Shown: positions 33,501-44,500 of the stretch, in pieces | Layout of the letters: the number at the start of each line of letters is the position of its first letter | Position numbering within the stretch: position 1 is the stretch's first letter | Source of the DNA: Choristoneura fumiferana | Taxonomy: Eukaryota > Arthropoda > Insecta > Lepidoptera > Tortricidae | Length of the DNA: 64,000 bases | Reading direction: 5' to 3' | NCBI RefSeq assembly: GCF_025370935.1 | Contig: NC_133477.1 | Span: 860,812 to 924,811, forward strand | The notes under the pieces: model-generated | The model's input: only the letters and a program-made list of their open reading frames with translations | The model's database searches: none | Told to the model about the DNA's origin: nothing | Position numbers and translations under genes: made by a program

Positions 33501-33960
33501 CTTCCTTTATAAATAAATATCACGGGACAATTCATACCAATTGACTTAGTCCCAAAGTAAGCTTAGCAAAGCTTGTGTTATGATAACTTTTTTTTTTTTT
33601 AGTAACATCTGCAATCGGTACATTTAAAAAACCATAAGCAAATCTGTTACGTGTAGTATGGCGTTTGGAATGAGAAGTCCACTGACTGCTCTCTTCCACA
33701 TTAACTAAGTTTCACAGTTGACGGGGTTCTGGAGTTCAATCCGTAGCTGTGTGTTATGATAACTAAGCAACGGATAAATATATGTAATTATATAGATATA
33801 GAATATATACATACTTAAATACATATTAAACACCCAAGACCCGAGAACAAACATTCGTATTTTTCATACAAATATCTGCCCCCAACACGGGAATCGAACC
33901 CGGGACCTCAAGCTTTGTAGTCAGGTTCTCTAACCACTAGGTCATCTGGTCGTTTTGTTT
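33500..33960 (-). mobile_element. tRNA-derived SINE, minus orientation, split by a poly(A) retro-insertion
   Basis: On the minus strand a tRNA-like head (GACCTAGTGGTTAGAGAACC, GGTCCCGGGTTCGATTCCCG) is followed by GAAAAATACGAATGTTTG and the 3' body ending CACGGGACAATTCATACC in plus-strand terms. It is interrupted at about 33586-33752 by a segment that starts with a T run and is flanked by the duplicated site TGTTATGATAACT. Confidence 0.75.
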
Positions 33961-35071
33961 TTGTTTTGTACAATAAAAAGTACATTAGGTACACACATCC
34001 CCCCAATCTCTTATCATGAAACCACTTCATTTTTAGAAATAAATAAAAAGGATTATGGTTTTTTTTAAAGCACGACGTTCGCTGGGACGCTATAGTAGGG
34101 GAGCCCAAGCGGGGATTTTGCGTTTTACTCAAGCGCGTCAGAAAACCATATAGGGGGAATCCTTTAACCCTGTAATGAAATGTACCCCCACCATAATAAA
34201 ACAGGGGCGTGCGGTGAGGGCAGCCGCCCATCCGAGTGAGATGTTCCAAATTTTAAATGTAATAATAATATCGACTTGGAAATCGACGATATTATGAAAT
34301 AATTTAAGTAGGTAGCAAAACAATTATAACAAAACAGTTTATTTTTATGCTGGTCAGAACTTCCGGTTTTTGAACGCACTATAGAGGGTTTACGATATGG
34401 GTGTACTGGTAGATAAAGTAACACAAAATAAGCATCTAGGTGTCTCTAAATATGATAAACTCGAAGACTAATCAAGTGATCATACTCATGCTATGACAGA
34501 AACTTGTTTGTTCCAGAATTAAAAATAACTATATTTAATTGTGGACTAAAATTATCGAAACTTAAAGCTAACTTGTTGGTAACTTATTTGGTAATGTCTT
34601 AAATAAAATAATTGCAGAATATTTCAGAAAGCGGTTGGGATGTATGGAATACTCGACACTCCTATAAAGATTTTTCATCGTAATTTTCGGTACCTACACT
34701 GAACATGATCAACATATGGAAAACATTTGTCAACCACAAACAAATCCTAAATACAGGTGTTACAATCAAACTGATTCAATCTTAAAACACCTTGCATACG
34801 TGACGCATAGCCTTAGCGGTCGTGCACGTGTGGTAGCAGAGGAGGTAATATAATAAGCTATATATTTCAAGTGAGAAAAGTTTTTCCATGTCAGTCTTTA
34901 TGACATTGGCATAAGACTGATTTTGACTTGACCTGTGTAAAAACTTTTTTCACTACACCTGTACATACATTAACTTGTAGTGTAGGCACATAAGTCTGCG
35001 GACATTCTTGAGCCTTATTTAGACGCGTTAAGGTGGTGGTTGGTGGTTGGTGGGTGGTGGGTGGTGCTGCA
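33961..35071. other. Spacer, probable 3' UTR of the 76-residue membrane protein near its right end
   Basis: No coding signal. GGGGGAATCCTTTAACCCTG-type repeat text occurs at 34150-34220. Minus-strand polyadenylation signals cannot be chosen with confidence. Confidence 0.3.
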
Positions 35072-36257
35072 TCAGTAATCCTCGTATAGATCCTGCAGCC
35101 GCTCTGCGCGCGCGCCCAGCTGGTCGTCCAAGCCGTGGACATGCTTGATCAGCTTCTCATTCTTGATCGCCTGTGAATCACATTGACTCTAATACTTAAA
35201 AGGTTTAGTAGGTGATTAACTACATACACAAAACAATGTCTATTGGTGTCTTAAATATTGAAACTATCTGAACATTTAAATTTCTGTATTGAAATACATT
35301 AGTCTAGTTTGTATTACAATGACAGATAATTACCTCAAATGATTAAAATCCTTGAAGGTACCAAATCTGGCAGCTGAAGTTTGTCTACATTTAGTTAATT
35401 GGTCGTTTTCAAAAAGTTTAGTTAAAGGAGTAGTTTTTGGAAAAAATATGGTTTTTCCTACTCAGAATCAAGAGCACAATCGATTCCAATCGTTTAAAAA
35501 AAATGACCACATTTTTTCATACTAAATTTTATAGTCTTGTCACGCCCATACTAAGTGTATGAAAAAAACGTCGCAAAACTGACTTTTTTTTGGGGATATT
35601 TTTATATCGGAATCGATTGTGCTCTTGATTCTGAGTAGGAAAAACCATTCTTTCTACTCAACCCAAAATCCTTCTAGTTGCTGGCTGATGAAACTACAGC
35701 GTCATCCAATACTATTTCTACATCAGGGGTTCCGAATCTTATCAATACTGCAATTTCTTTTACAGTTACAGATTGTAATTATTTTGCCTTGACCTATGCA
35801 TACATATAATCTCGCGGCTCTGGGAAGGCGCCGCAACGCCCCAGGGCACCCAAAGTCACTTTTGTGTATGAATAAATAACACAACTTGAGTTCTTGGTGC
35901 TGAATGTGTAATGATAATACAGTCTTACATCCCAAAGTCATCATCATCATCCCAGCCTATATACGTCCCACTGCTGGGCACAGGCCTCCTCTCAGAACAA
36001 GAGGGCTTGGGCTATAGTTCCCACGCGGGCCCAGTGCGGATTGGGAACTTCACACGCACTATTGAATTGCTTCGCAGGTTCCAAAGTAAATAAGTCTAAT
36101 TACCACATAAATCAATGTATCTTACCAATTCATCAATAGCATCAAGACGCTTGCTACGGGAGTATGCAGTCTTGAGGAAGACCAGCACGTAGATGTACAG
36201 AGCCAGCACCAGCACAAACAACACCAGTCTCAGCTTTGAGATCCACTGAGTCGCCAT
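35072..36257 (-). CDS. Small single-pass membrane protein, 76 residues, unrecognised
   Basis: Two exons: 36126-36257 (ATG at 36255-36257) and 35072-35170 (stop TGA at 35072-35074). The donor is TTG|GTAAGA, the acceptor ATTCACAG, and both sides are phase 0. The product begins MATQWISKLR, has a membrane span LVLFVLVLALYIYVLVFL (about residues 11-28), then KTAYSRSKRLDAIDEL and a charged, probably helical tail AIKNEKLIKHVHGLDDQ..RLQDLYEDY. The basic residues after the span would place the tail in the cytosol or matrix. GC bias in third codon positions and clean splice sites support a real gene. It is too short to be found by ORF length alone. MRPS33 is divergent, 1.5 kb away. I do not recognise the family. 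Confidence 0.75.
35450..35646. mobile_element. TIR element in the intron of the 76-residue protein gene
   Basis: GGTTTTTCCTACTCAGAATC and GATTCTGAGTAGGAAAAACC are inverted termini; AGAGCACAATCGATTCC continues both arms. Confidence 0.85.
35936..36090 (-). mobile_element. Truncated SINE in the same intron
   Basis: A CAT repeat, then CCCACTGCTGGGCACAGGCC..GTGCGGATTGGGAACTTCAC..GCTTCGCAGGTT, the reverse complement of the body of 12928-13240. It ends about 35 bp from the exon 1 donor at 36125. Confidence 0.85.
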
Positions 36258-37787
36258 CTTTCCCTGAAATATATAGAATGTAGCTGAACTGATTGTAGAG
36301 GTAATTCAAGTAATATATTTGTATTTTTATGAATCTTTATTGCACATAAAACACATAAAAATAACAGTTTACATAGAGAAATCTTATAAGGGATCTCTTT
36401 CAGTTAGCCATTGTGATTACTGAGTAGAGTACTTAGATGATATCTATCATAAATATTTCCTTCCTAAATTATAGCACCATAGATAGGTACTGTATGTATG
36501 ATTTGTAGCAGAAATATTTATCAATTTACTAAATTAAAAGAGCTGAAGGAATGAGATAGATAATTTTTTGGCCATTTTCATGTCTGAACACAAAATGCAA
36601 CATACCATGGATTGAAAGAAAATGAAGCAATTACTTAATTAATGTTTATCTGGGTGGCGAAGTCTGAAATTGACTTTATTATTCAACAATTCACTCACAA
36701 AATGACAATAATATACTTAAACTAATTTTATGGCTTTAATAAATAAATAAATAACTAGTTTGCTATGTTATCCCCAACTAAAAAAAAAACATAAGTTTCC
36801 TTTTCTTTCTCATTTGAATATTCAGAAAATCAAAGAAAACCAACGAGGCCCAAGCAACATTAACATTCTGGCTCAACTGTAGCTGCTGTAAGTATTAAAT
36901 ACGCCCACAATTGAATGAAGGTGTTTCATAAAAATGTTTCTCACTTGTACTTAATCACAAGGACTTGTGTATTAGTAAGTAATAGAATTAAGCTTACAGT
37001 CTTTATCATCACCTTCCGGTGTTCCGCCCCCACATGGAAACGTAGTTAGCAGGCTGTTAGTTAATAAAATCAGCAGGATATAATATTTAATATAATATTT
37101 ATGTTTACATAAAGCAGTATGAAATATTAGAAACAGTTTAAATGGTGTTGTCAGCATTTATTTACAATATTATCAACATGAAACATAACAAGGCACGAGA
37201 TAATAAACTTACAATCGCGTATTTATATTATTGTTCCTCTTTTATTAGCTATTCGATCAATCCCTTGCTTGTTTTTCATTCAATAGCAAGCATAATATTC
37301 GTAGTCTGTATTCGTATTTATCTTCTCATTACTTTGTTTTACCAGACAATAGAAAGACTTTCAGTTTGAAACAAGACTGTAATTCTTTTAATTAAAGTTC
37401 TTAATTACCTGCACATTTAACTCGAGTTGTATACAATTACAGTAATTTGGCTAGAGGAGCATGTTTCCTGTCAAAACTTTGACATATTAGAGCCGTTTTT
37501 TCGTTTGGTATTTATTTTCTCAAGTTTTGCACTTGAGTGACAGTTTGCATTTCTGAACTGATCGAAATAGAAAGAAAATAGTGAGTGAGGTTGAGGTTAT
37601 TTTTATTTTATAATTTAAAAATAGGTATTATTTAGTGTTTTTAGCGTTTTTTCTTTAAAAATACTGCTTACTTGTTCATAATTGTCATCAAACTGTGACA
37701 ATCAACTAAAATATGAGTATTTCTAACACACTCTGCCCAGTCTAGTAAACGTATTCGATCTTAACTGAAAATAATCTTTTTTTTTAG
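36258..37787. other. Divergent intergenic region with probable MRPS33 5' UTR intron
   Basis: The region holds the promoters of the 76-residue protein gene and MRPS33. A T-rich tract and AG at 37786-37787, two bases before the MRPS33 ATG, imply a 5' UTR exon upstream, perhaps near 37500-37600. A minus-strand LINE tail piece (CTTTATTGCACATAAAAC) is at about 36330-36420. Confidence 0.45.
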
Positions 37788-37789
37788 AA

Positions 37790-38140
37790 ATGGCTACAAA
37801 TTACGTGAAATACGCACAGCTAATCAAAGCGTCGAGCAACTACGCTACGAGGATGAAGCGGCTGTCGAATCGTATCTTCGGGGAGGTAGCCATCCCCACG
37901 AATGCTAAATCCATGAAAGTGGTGAAGATGTTCTCCGCGAGGCCGACGCACAGCAACGAAGAAGTGGTGCATTACTATCCGCGGCACGTGGAGACGCACG
38001 CGCTGATGCTGCGGCTGCGCGAGTACGGGCTGTTCCGCGACGAGCACCAGGACTTCAAGGACGAGATGAAGAGGCTGCGCGAGCTGAGGGGGAAGGTCAA
38101 GGTGTGGCGGCGGAAGCTCGACGCTGACAAAAAGGACTGA
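37790..38140 (+). CDS. MRPS33: Mitochondrial small-subunit ribosomal protein S33
   Basis: 116 residues in one coding exon, starting two bases after a strong acceptor (TTTTTTTTTAG|AA ATG), so the preceding intron lies in the 5' UTR. The product aligns with MRPS33: YATRMKRLSNRIFGEV, PTNAKSMKVVKMFSARP, VVHYYPRHVETHALM, LRLREYGLFRDEHQDFKDEM and KRLRELRGKVKVWRRKL. It is a component of the mitoribosomal 28S small subunit. The length is close to human (106). It is convergent with the protease-like gene at 39616-41575. Confidence 0.95.
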   Translation: MATNYVKYAQLIKASSNYATRMKRLSNRIFGEVAIPTNAKSMKVVKMFSARPTHSNEEVVHYYPRHVETHALMLRLREYGLFRDEHQDFKDEMKRLRELRGKVKVWRRKLDADKKD

Positions 38141-39615
38141 GTGCTGTCTAGTGTGTGGACCAGTTAGCATGATACTAGATTGGACAACTGGCTCTACAAT
38201 GCCTAAAGCTCTACTTTTGTATCATTTTAGTATATCAAAATCAGGCCTTGCATCAAACATTATGTGTTCTATCACAGTAATGGCAAAATAATGGTATGTA
38301 CAATCACCAGCACCAATATCTGACACAACAAGTGTGCATAAATATCAGATACAACTATTCCTAGGGCCGGAAGGATGTGTTGGATATTTTTGCATGCTCC
38401 GCTGTGGCAGATATTAATGCTGGTGACTGTAACAAAATAATTTGGGTACTTTTATCAGCAAAACAAGTACACCTTCATTGATAGTTTTATTTTCATAAAT
38501 GATACAAATGTAGACCTGGCTTATTTATAGGAAAGTTTTATGAACAAAACTTAAGAGCTGTGGTGACTTCTGTTAGATAGTTTTAAATAAATTAAATCAT
38601 TTTAGTAATACACTGCTGTATAAATATAAATAAGGCGACATGATGTTAATGTTATCAGTTTTCTTTGAAAAGTGAGTAAATAATTTTACCATTGATGTTT
38701 GCATTTCATTCGTTTTGGCTAAATTCTTCCAGGCAGTGATGGTCTTTATGAAAGTGATTTAATGAAACTATAAGAACCACCTCAATCCATCTGTTTGGGA
38801 ACTATGATAGGGGGATGCCACAAACACAGATACACAAAGCGGTCAAGCTTATAACACCCCACTTTTTGCTTCAGGGGTCTATTTTGATTTACGAGTATTG
38901 CAACTGAAAAGAATTTCTGATGAAGGGTTTAATTATTAAAAATCACAAATATTTGAAACATTGTGTAATTCATGGTCAAGATTACAAAGTTGCATAAAAT
39001 ACTCACTGTACCTTAAATAAACCATATTGCTCCTTATGTGATATTAACTAAAATCTGATATTATTTATTCACCATTATTGAAGAAAAACAAACTATAACA
39101 AAACAATGCTAGTTCAATATTCATTCACAAAAAAGACAATAGTAAAATCACACTCTTCTTTATCCCATTGGAATCGCAAGCAGTGCCTGCACAGTAAGTT
39201 GAAGTTGCCATGGGAAGCCGTATCGCTCGAAAAACAGATAATTGTCGGGGGAGACAGGTTTGCGAGTGACCACGAAGCGAAGACTCAGCGTCGCATCAGG
39301 TGGACCGGCGTCACAAGAGTTGCGGCAGCTTCATGCATCGTGCGGCGCGAACCGGTTCTTGGTTAACCTCCTCACCGCCAGTCCTCCAGTCGGGACAGCT
39401 AATGGAATACCTTACGCGCCACGGCCATCTATACATGACCAACATTCAACTCGAAATGAATCCTTCTGCAATGGAATTAAAAATCAAGTTGATTTGTCGC
39501 CGGTTTTTCTGTGGCCCACAGAGCACGTCACTTCGTTTGTTTCGTGGCGGTGAAGAGGTTAAACGCCGTCCCCTCCGTTTGAATTTGGGGTCGTTTTATC
39601 CGCGGTCGCCGCGCG
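38141..39615. other. Convergent intergenic region, 3' UTRs
   Basis: It holds the MRPS33 3' UTR and, toward 39200-39615, GC-moderate DNA that probably belongs to the 3' UTR of the minus-strand gene. A fragment of the AACTTATAACACCCC repeat occurs near 38850. No further gene was seen. Confidence 0.4.
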
Positions 39616-41575
39616 TTAGAGGAAAGCCAGACGTTCAGCCGTGGGCGAGTCGAGCGGCGCGTCGGGCTTGTCGTCGTGGTGGGGCGGCGGCTGCGCGTGC
39701 TCGAGCGCGTCGGGGTCCAGCAGGCCGTAGGGGGGCGCGGGCGGGGAGGGCGGCAGGCGCAGCGCCAGCGCGAACAGCAGCAGCAGCGCGGCCGCGGGCA
39801 GCAGCACGGCGGCGGCCAGCAGCCGCAGCGGCGAGCTGGTCAGCCGCAGTCGGGCCACGTCGGCGCCGCGCGCGCGCGCCGGCGGACGGTCCCACGACGC
39901 AGGCAGCACCGCCGGCACGTACTGCAGCCAGCGCTCCAGCCTGCCCGGGGACGCGGCGGTTACGGTTCCGTTGACAAAATGGCGAAAACGATTTTTTACA
40001 ACCAAGAACGCCACTGAGGAGCACGAAATTCAAAAATCGAAGTGGTATCGTACCGTCCCTCTCACTCTCGTATTAAATAAAATTAGCGTCAGCGGGACGG
40101 CAAGATACGAAGGTAGGGTCAGTGGGGCTACTACAAAATGCGTAAATCGAAATCTCGGCCACTCTCGTCTGAAATATACAGGGTCTCCCAATTAAGACTA
40201 TAGGATATCAAGGGAAAGTACCTGAAATATCGTAGATAGGATTTTGCTGAAAGAAGACTATGTTATTTTCAAAAGTTAGTAATTCAATTTAAAGATTTTC
40301 TAAGAATTACTTTCTTTGTCAGGGAATCGAACCGAATTGGAATATGAAAATAAAAATTCTTCCTAAGTAACATCAAAAGAAAGGAACAACGTGAAATTAT
40401 TTTTTTCATATTTAAGTATGTGCGATTCCCAGACGAAGAAAGTAATTCTTAGAAAATCTTTAAATGCAGAATGACTAACTTTTAAAAACAACAAAGTCTT
40501 CTTTCAGCAAAATATCCTATCTACGATATTTCAGGTACTTTCCCTTGATGTCCCATAGTCTTGAAACGCCCTGTATTAGCGTCAGCGGGTCGGTACCATA
40601 TGAACTATGAAATTCGAATTTCGTAGTAGCCCTACAGGAACGGGCGGTATTATTTACTCGGGCACGAGCAGCAGCGCGCGCGAGTGGTTGGTGTGCGGCG
40701 GCACCGGCGCCGGCGCCGCCAGCAGCAGCAGCGCCGCGTCGTGGGCGCCGCCCGCCGCGCTCTCCGCGCCCGAATACTGCGGGTGCACGAAGCGCGCCAG
40801 CACGGGGATCCCGCCAGACTCTGCCAGAAAACAACTAAATTGTCGCACACATTTTATTATTTGATAACAAGTGAAATATAAACATACGCGCGTAAGTTTA
40901 AGAGACTGTAGATAGTTTAACACCAGACTGGCTGTCAGCGCCGGTTCTATCCAGTGCTTTAATACGTCATCACTGAAACACGTGTCGTTAAAAAAATGTT
41001 GGCAACCCGATGGGAATCGAGTTGTTATGGGCGCCACTAGTAGTGACACAGGACTTGGGGCGACGCACCTGGCGCGTCGGGCCGGCAGCTGGCCACTCCG
41101 CGGTGCGGCAGCACGGCGGCGTGTCGCGGCTGGAGCGCGGCGGCGCACGAGGCGCGCGTCAGCAGCCAGCGGCGCCCCCACAGCGCGCCCGCGCAGCCCC
41201 GCCCGCGCCCGCACAGCGCCGCCCGCGTGCGCCCCGCGCCCCGCAGCGCCACCAGCATCGGGTCCTGCTCCGACGCATCTTCCATCTCCATCTCGATCGC
41301 CTGATAATAACAACGATGAGGTTTAACACGCACTGCGATTAAACGCGAAAATTACGTACGTCTGGCTTCACCCAAAAAAGAGCCATTTATAGACCTACGC
41401 TGTGCTGTAGCGTGATCAAATAGATAGTCACCTGTTGGATGACCTCGGGCGTGAGGTCCCCGTCGCGGGGCTGCGCGGGCGTGAGGCCCCCGCCGGCGGG
41501 GCCGGGGCCGGGGCCGGGGCCGGGCCGCGCCGCGCGCGCACACACGCACAGCGCCACGCACCACCACACCCGCAT
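39616..41575 (-). CDS. Membrane-anchored serine protease homologue, half domain, catalytically dead
   Basis: Four exons whose phases agree: 41432-41575, 41069-41300, 40658-40820, 39616-39940; 287 residues from ATG at 41573-41575. A signal peptide (MRVWWCVALCVCARAA) is followed by a Gly/Pro repeat. Residues about 78-160 look like the N-terminal half of a trypsin domain: CAGALWGRRWLLTRASC replaces the usual TAAHC, with Ser99 where the catalytic His should be; FVHPQYSG and HDAALLLL (D153) follow. The C-terminal barrel with GDSGG is missing. The protein instead continues to LERWLQYVP, a strong membrane span at about 218-242 and a 45-residue proline-rich, acidic tail. I infer a non-enzymatic surface protein. 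An overlooked exon is possible, but the intron at 39941-40657 is mostly MITEs. Very GC-rich. Confidence 0.7.
40128..40632. mobile_element. CTACTACGAAA MITE split by another MITE
   Basis: The left half GGGGCTACTACAAAATGCG starts at about 40127, the right half ends TTCGTAGTAGCCCT. The two halves join across the insertion as CTCGTCTGAAATA / TTAGCGTCAGCGGG, as in intact copies. A third piece of the family is at 40017-40110. Confidence 0.75.
40177..40575. mobile_element. 399-bp MITE with TACAGGGT ends, nested
   Basis: The ends TACAGGGTCTCCCAATTAAG and CTTGAAACGCCCTGTA are inverted. Inner arms match over more than 100 bp (ATCAAGGGAAAGTACCTGAA and its inverse). It is inserted in the MITE at 40128-40632 within the last intron of the protease-like gene. 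Confidence 0.85.
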
Positions 41576-44500
41576 CTACAACGCGACACACGTACGAGCA
41601 AATCCGCGTGCTTGTGGCTCATTGGGGTTGCACGCGAACCTCAACTGCTCGACGGCTTTACACGCACACTAGCATGTTGTATCTTTTGTTAAGCTTTCTT
41701 CATGGGGGACCAAAATTTTACAAATATTTTAGAGGGCCAGGCCAGAATTTTACCAGGACGGTCAAAATAATAATTATTGCGGGCCAATTAGTTATTTCTA
41801 AGGTACTTCGGCAGGCGGGATTAAATCCCTTCGCGGGCCACTTGGCCAGTGGGCCGTTGGATACTTTGCTCTGCTCAAATCCAAACTAACGGTCCTGATA
41901 CAGGTCTTCGTCGGTGCTAAGCGCCGTGATATGGATCGCTAAAATGATACAAATGTGACCTACCTTAAACCGCCATCCAAGCATCACTAACCGACTTCCG
42001 AGCTGGCAGTCCAGCCACTTTGTCAGCGCCTGATTCGCCAAACTCACAGCTCCGTGGGCGCGGAGAAAAGCAATAGATGTTAATGTCAGCTACAGTGACA
42101 TGGTTGAACTTGTCAATGTTTTGTTTGCGGACAGTGTTTGTTGACAGAAGGAGGTTGAGTATTTGCCAGCGGATGAGCTTCGAACACAGTGTATATTTGT
42201 TGGTTTTGCGTCCGACGGCTGTCCTGTGCAGGTTGCCAGATGAATGTTTACCTACTCGATGCTACTGGTAGGTACTCTGGTATTAGTCTGTCGAGGGAAA
42301 TCGGCTTTAAGTTGTTTAAGAAAAGCTCTAGTAGTGCGTCAATTATCTGGTGAAACCCTCACAACTTTATATCTGTGCCTTTGATGTTGATTTCCACTTG
42401 AGTCTACTTCGGCCAGTGAACTCTTACAATACGGTATTTGACAACTCCTGATTTTGCCATATCTTAATATTATTATGAAAATATAGATAAACAGATAGTG
42501 TTAGCGAAGAGAAAATTTAAATCGGTCGAAAATTGGATTTATAGTGATTTTTTGAAAAATCTATATACCTCTCTTTCTCAAACGCTTTTCTCTATGCAGC
42601 AAGTATGGCGGTACTGGCGTGTGACGTCACATGCCACTATGTCTTTCTCTGTCTAATCTTGAATTTCAAACCTTTATAACTTTGTTATTTGTAAAGGTAG
42701 CTTAAAAATTATTTCTCTATTCGATAACAGGCATTGTGTAGTTTTAATTTATAAAACATATACAAAATAGTCCAATACCGTATTGTACAGTATTAATTGG
42801 TGCAGAAGAATTGGAGTACATACCTACCCCTCTTATTTTTCAATCTGTTAACATTGCTGTTGCTAAATTCCATTAAAATCCAAGGTTTTACCGTAGAAAA
42901 GGTATCGAACAGATGCCTATATATATATACCTATGTATATATCTATTGACTGAGCTTACAACTGAAATAATATTTATTTGGGGCTTAGAAATATTTGGAA
43001 TAGACTGAATAAAACAACAGAAAAAATAGCCATCATTTATTCGATTACAAAATCTTTCGTCAGGAAATAAATTGTTGCGTAAAATTACTTCGACAAGGAC
43101 CCGGCGCCGGCGCCGACACGCGGTAAACAAGCCAGCGGGCTACAGCCACATACGCAACCGCTAGTTGTAAAACATCGCTCAAAAACTTCTAGAGCTATTT
43201 GGCTCTAGACATTTTTGACACGAGCTTCTGCTATTTTAAATGCGAATTCCTAGACGGGTAACGTTATGAGCAGTGTTTCTGACCGATTAACGTTCAAACA
43301 ACAGTGACAAGAGGATACCGTCCAAGAATTTTCATTGAAAATGCTGCATTTACTAGATCCGTTGAGGATAAGTGGCGGGCTCGTTTGTGGTCGCGCGGCG
43401 CCGGCGCGGGCGCAGAAGCGTGCCCAACAGACTATCGCGGTGAGGACACAACCGAAGCCGGTACAGCCGCCCGACCCGGGACACCAACTCAAACCACCGC
43501 GCCCTTAGATACATTTTCATCTGTGAATTACAATTTCATAAAACAGTTTTAATTTTTAGACTACACGTGTGGATTTGAGACATTAGGACACGGCGCGTTC
43601 GCTGTCCCGTGTCGACCGTTTTAATTATGAAACACTAGAACCCTTAAGCGAAGCGGAAGTAGAAAACTCGCCAGCCGTAGTACATTATTCGTATTTATTA
43701 TCAATAATAATTACGCTATTATCACATCTCTGGAAAAATGAAAAATGTCTGTCTGAGTACACGGCGTCTGTTCGTCGAACGGCGCGGAGGGGAGGGGGCC
43801 GCAACCGCGAATCACTCATTAAAGCTTATTTATTATAAGAAAATAACTATACATCTAGTTGCGCCTCCCGCCGCCGCCCGGCCAGCCTGCAATGCGCTTA
43901 ACCTACCTACGCGGCGCGCGGCCCGCGACACCGACTTTTTTAGCTGCCCAATCAATCCTAACGTTTTGGCAGACTTATATTCCCAAGTCTAAATAAACTT
44001 CGCTCGCGTAATCAACGTTCAACAGATCAATCGTATCTTGATCTATTAAGAGTGTACTCGCTCTTATTTGATTATGTGCTAAAGTCTTAATTAAGACCTT
44101 AGCACATAATCTCATCATCATAATTGATGGCCAAGAAAGCTCCAGCCACACAATTCTTACCACAGCCTACAGGTCTTTTATTGGAGTCAATTATAAATAA
44201 TTGATTCCGTATCATGACTGCAATTAAACGGATCAAAAATACGTTTGTCTGCCGAAGCAGCAATGATTTTGCGATTGCGAATGAAGTCCATTTAGAGCAG
44301 TGGTTCCTATCCTTGTTCTAGAATTTACCCCTAAAAATCGTAGAAGTTATCAGTTGCCATTTGCAGTTAAAACATGTGCAGTGCTTTTGTGTCCGACGAC
44401 ATGAAAGTGTTTACTCCTTTGGGGATAACCAACCCCAGGTTCAGAACCACACGTCCGGTGCTATGGGACGGGGATAGTCTCGGCTCAGAAGGAGCTAATT

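Noticed and set aside
37142..37369. 75-residue ORF between divergent genes
   Set aside because: AT-rich, with no conserved feature; it lies in the probable 5' UTR/intron region of MRPS33.
39616..40014. Separate 132-residue membrane protein starting at 40014
   Set aside because: Its start lies in MITE-derived sequence, and an acceptor at 39941-39942 joins the rest in frame to the protease-like exons.
40654..41313. 219-residue minus-strand ORF as one gene
   Set aside because: It reads through an intron and out of frame with the trypsin-like motifs; GC-rich DNA yields long shadow frames.
43304..43552. 82-residue plus-strand ORF
   Set aside because: Low-complexity Gly/Ala/Thr composition, no motif, no splice context.
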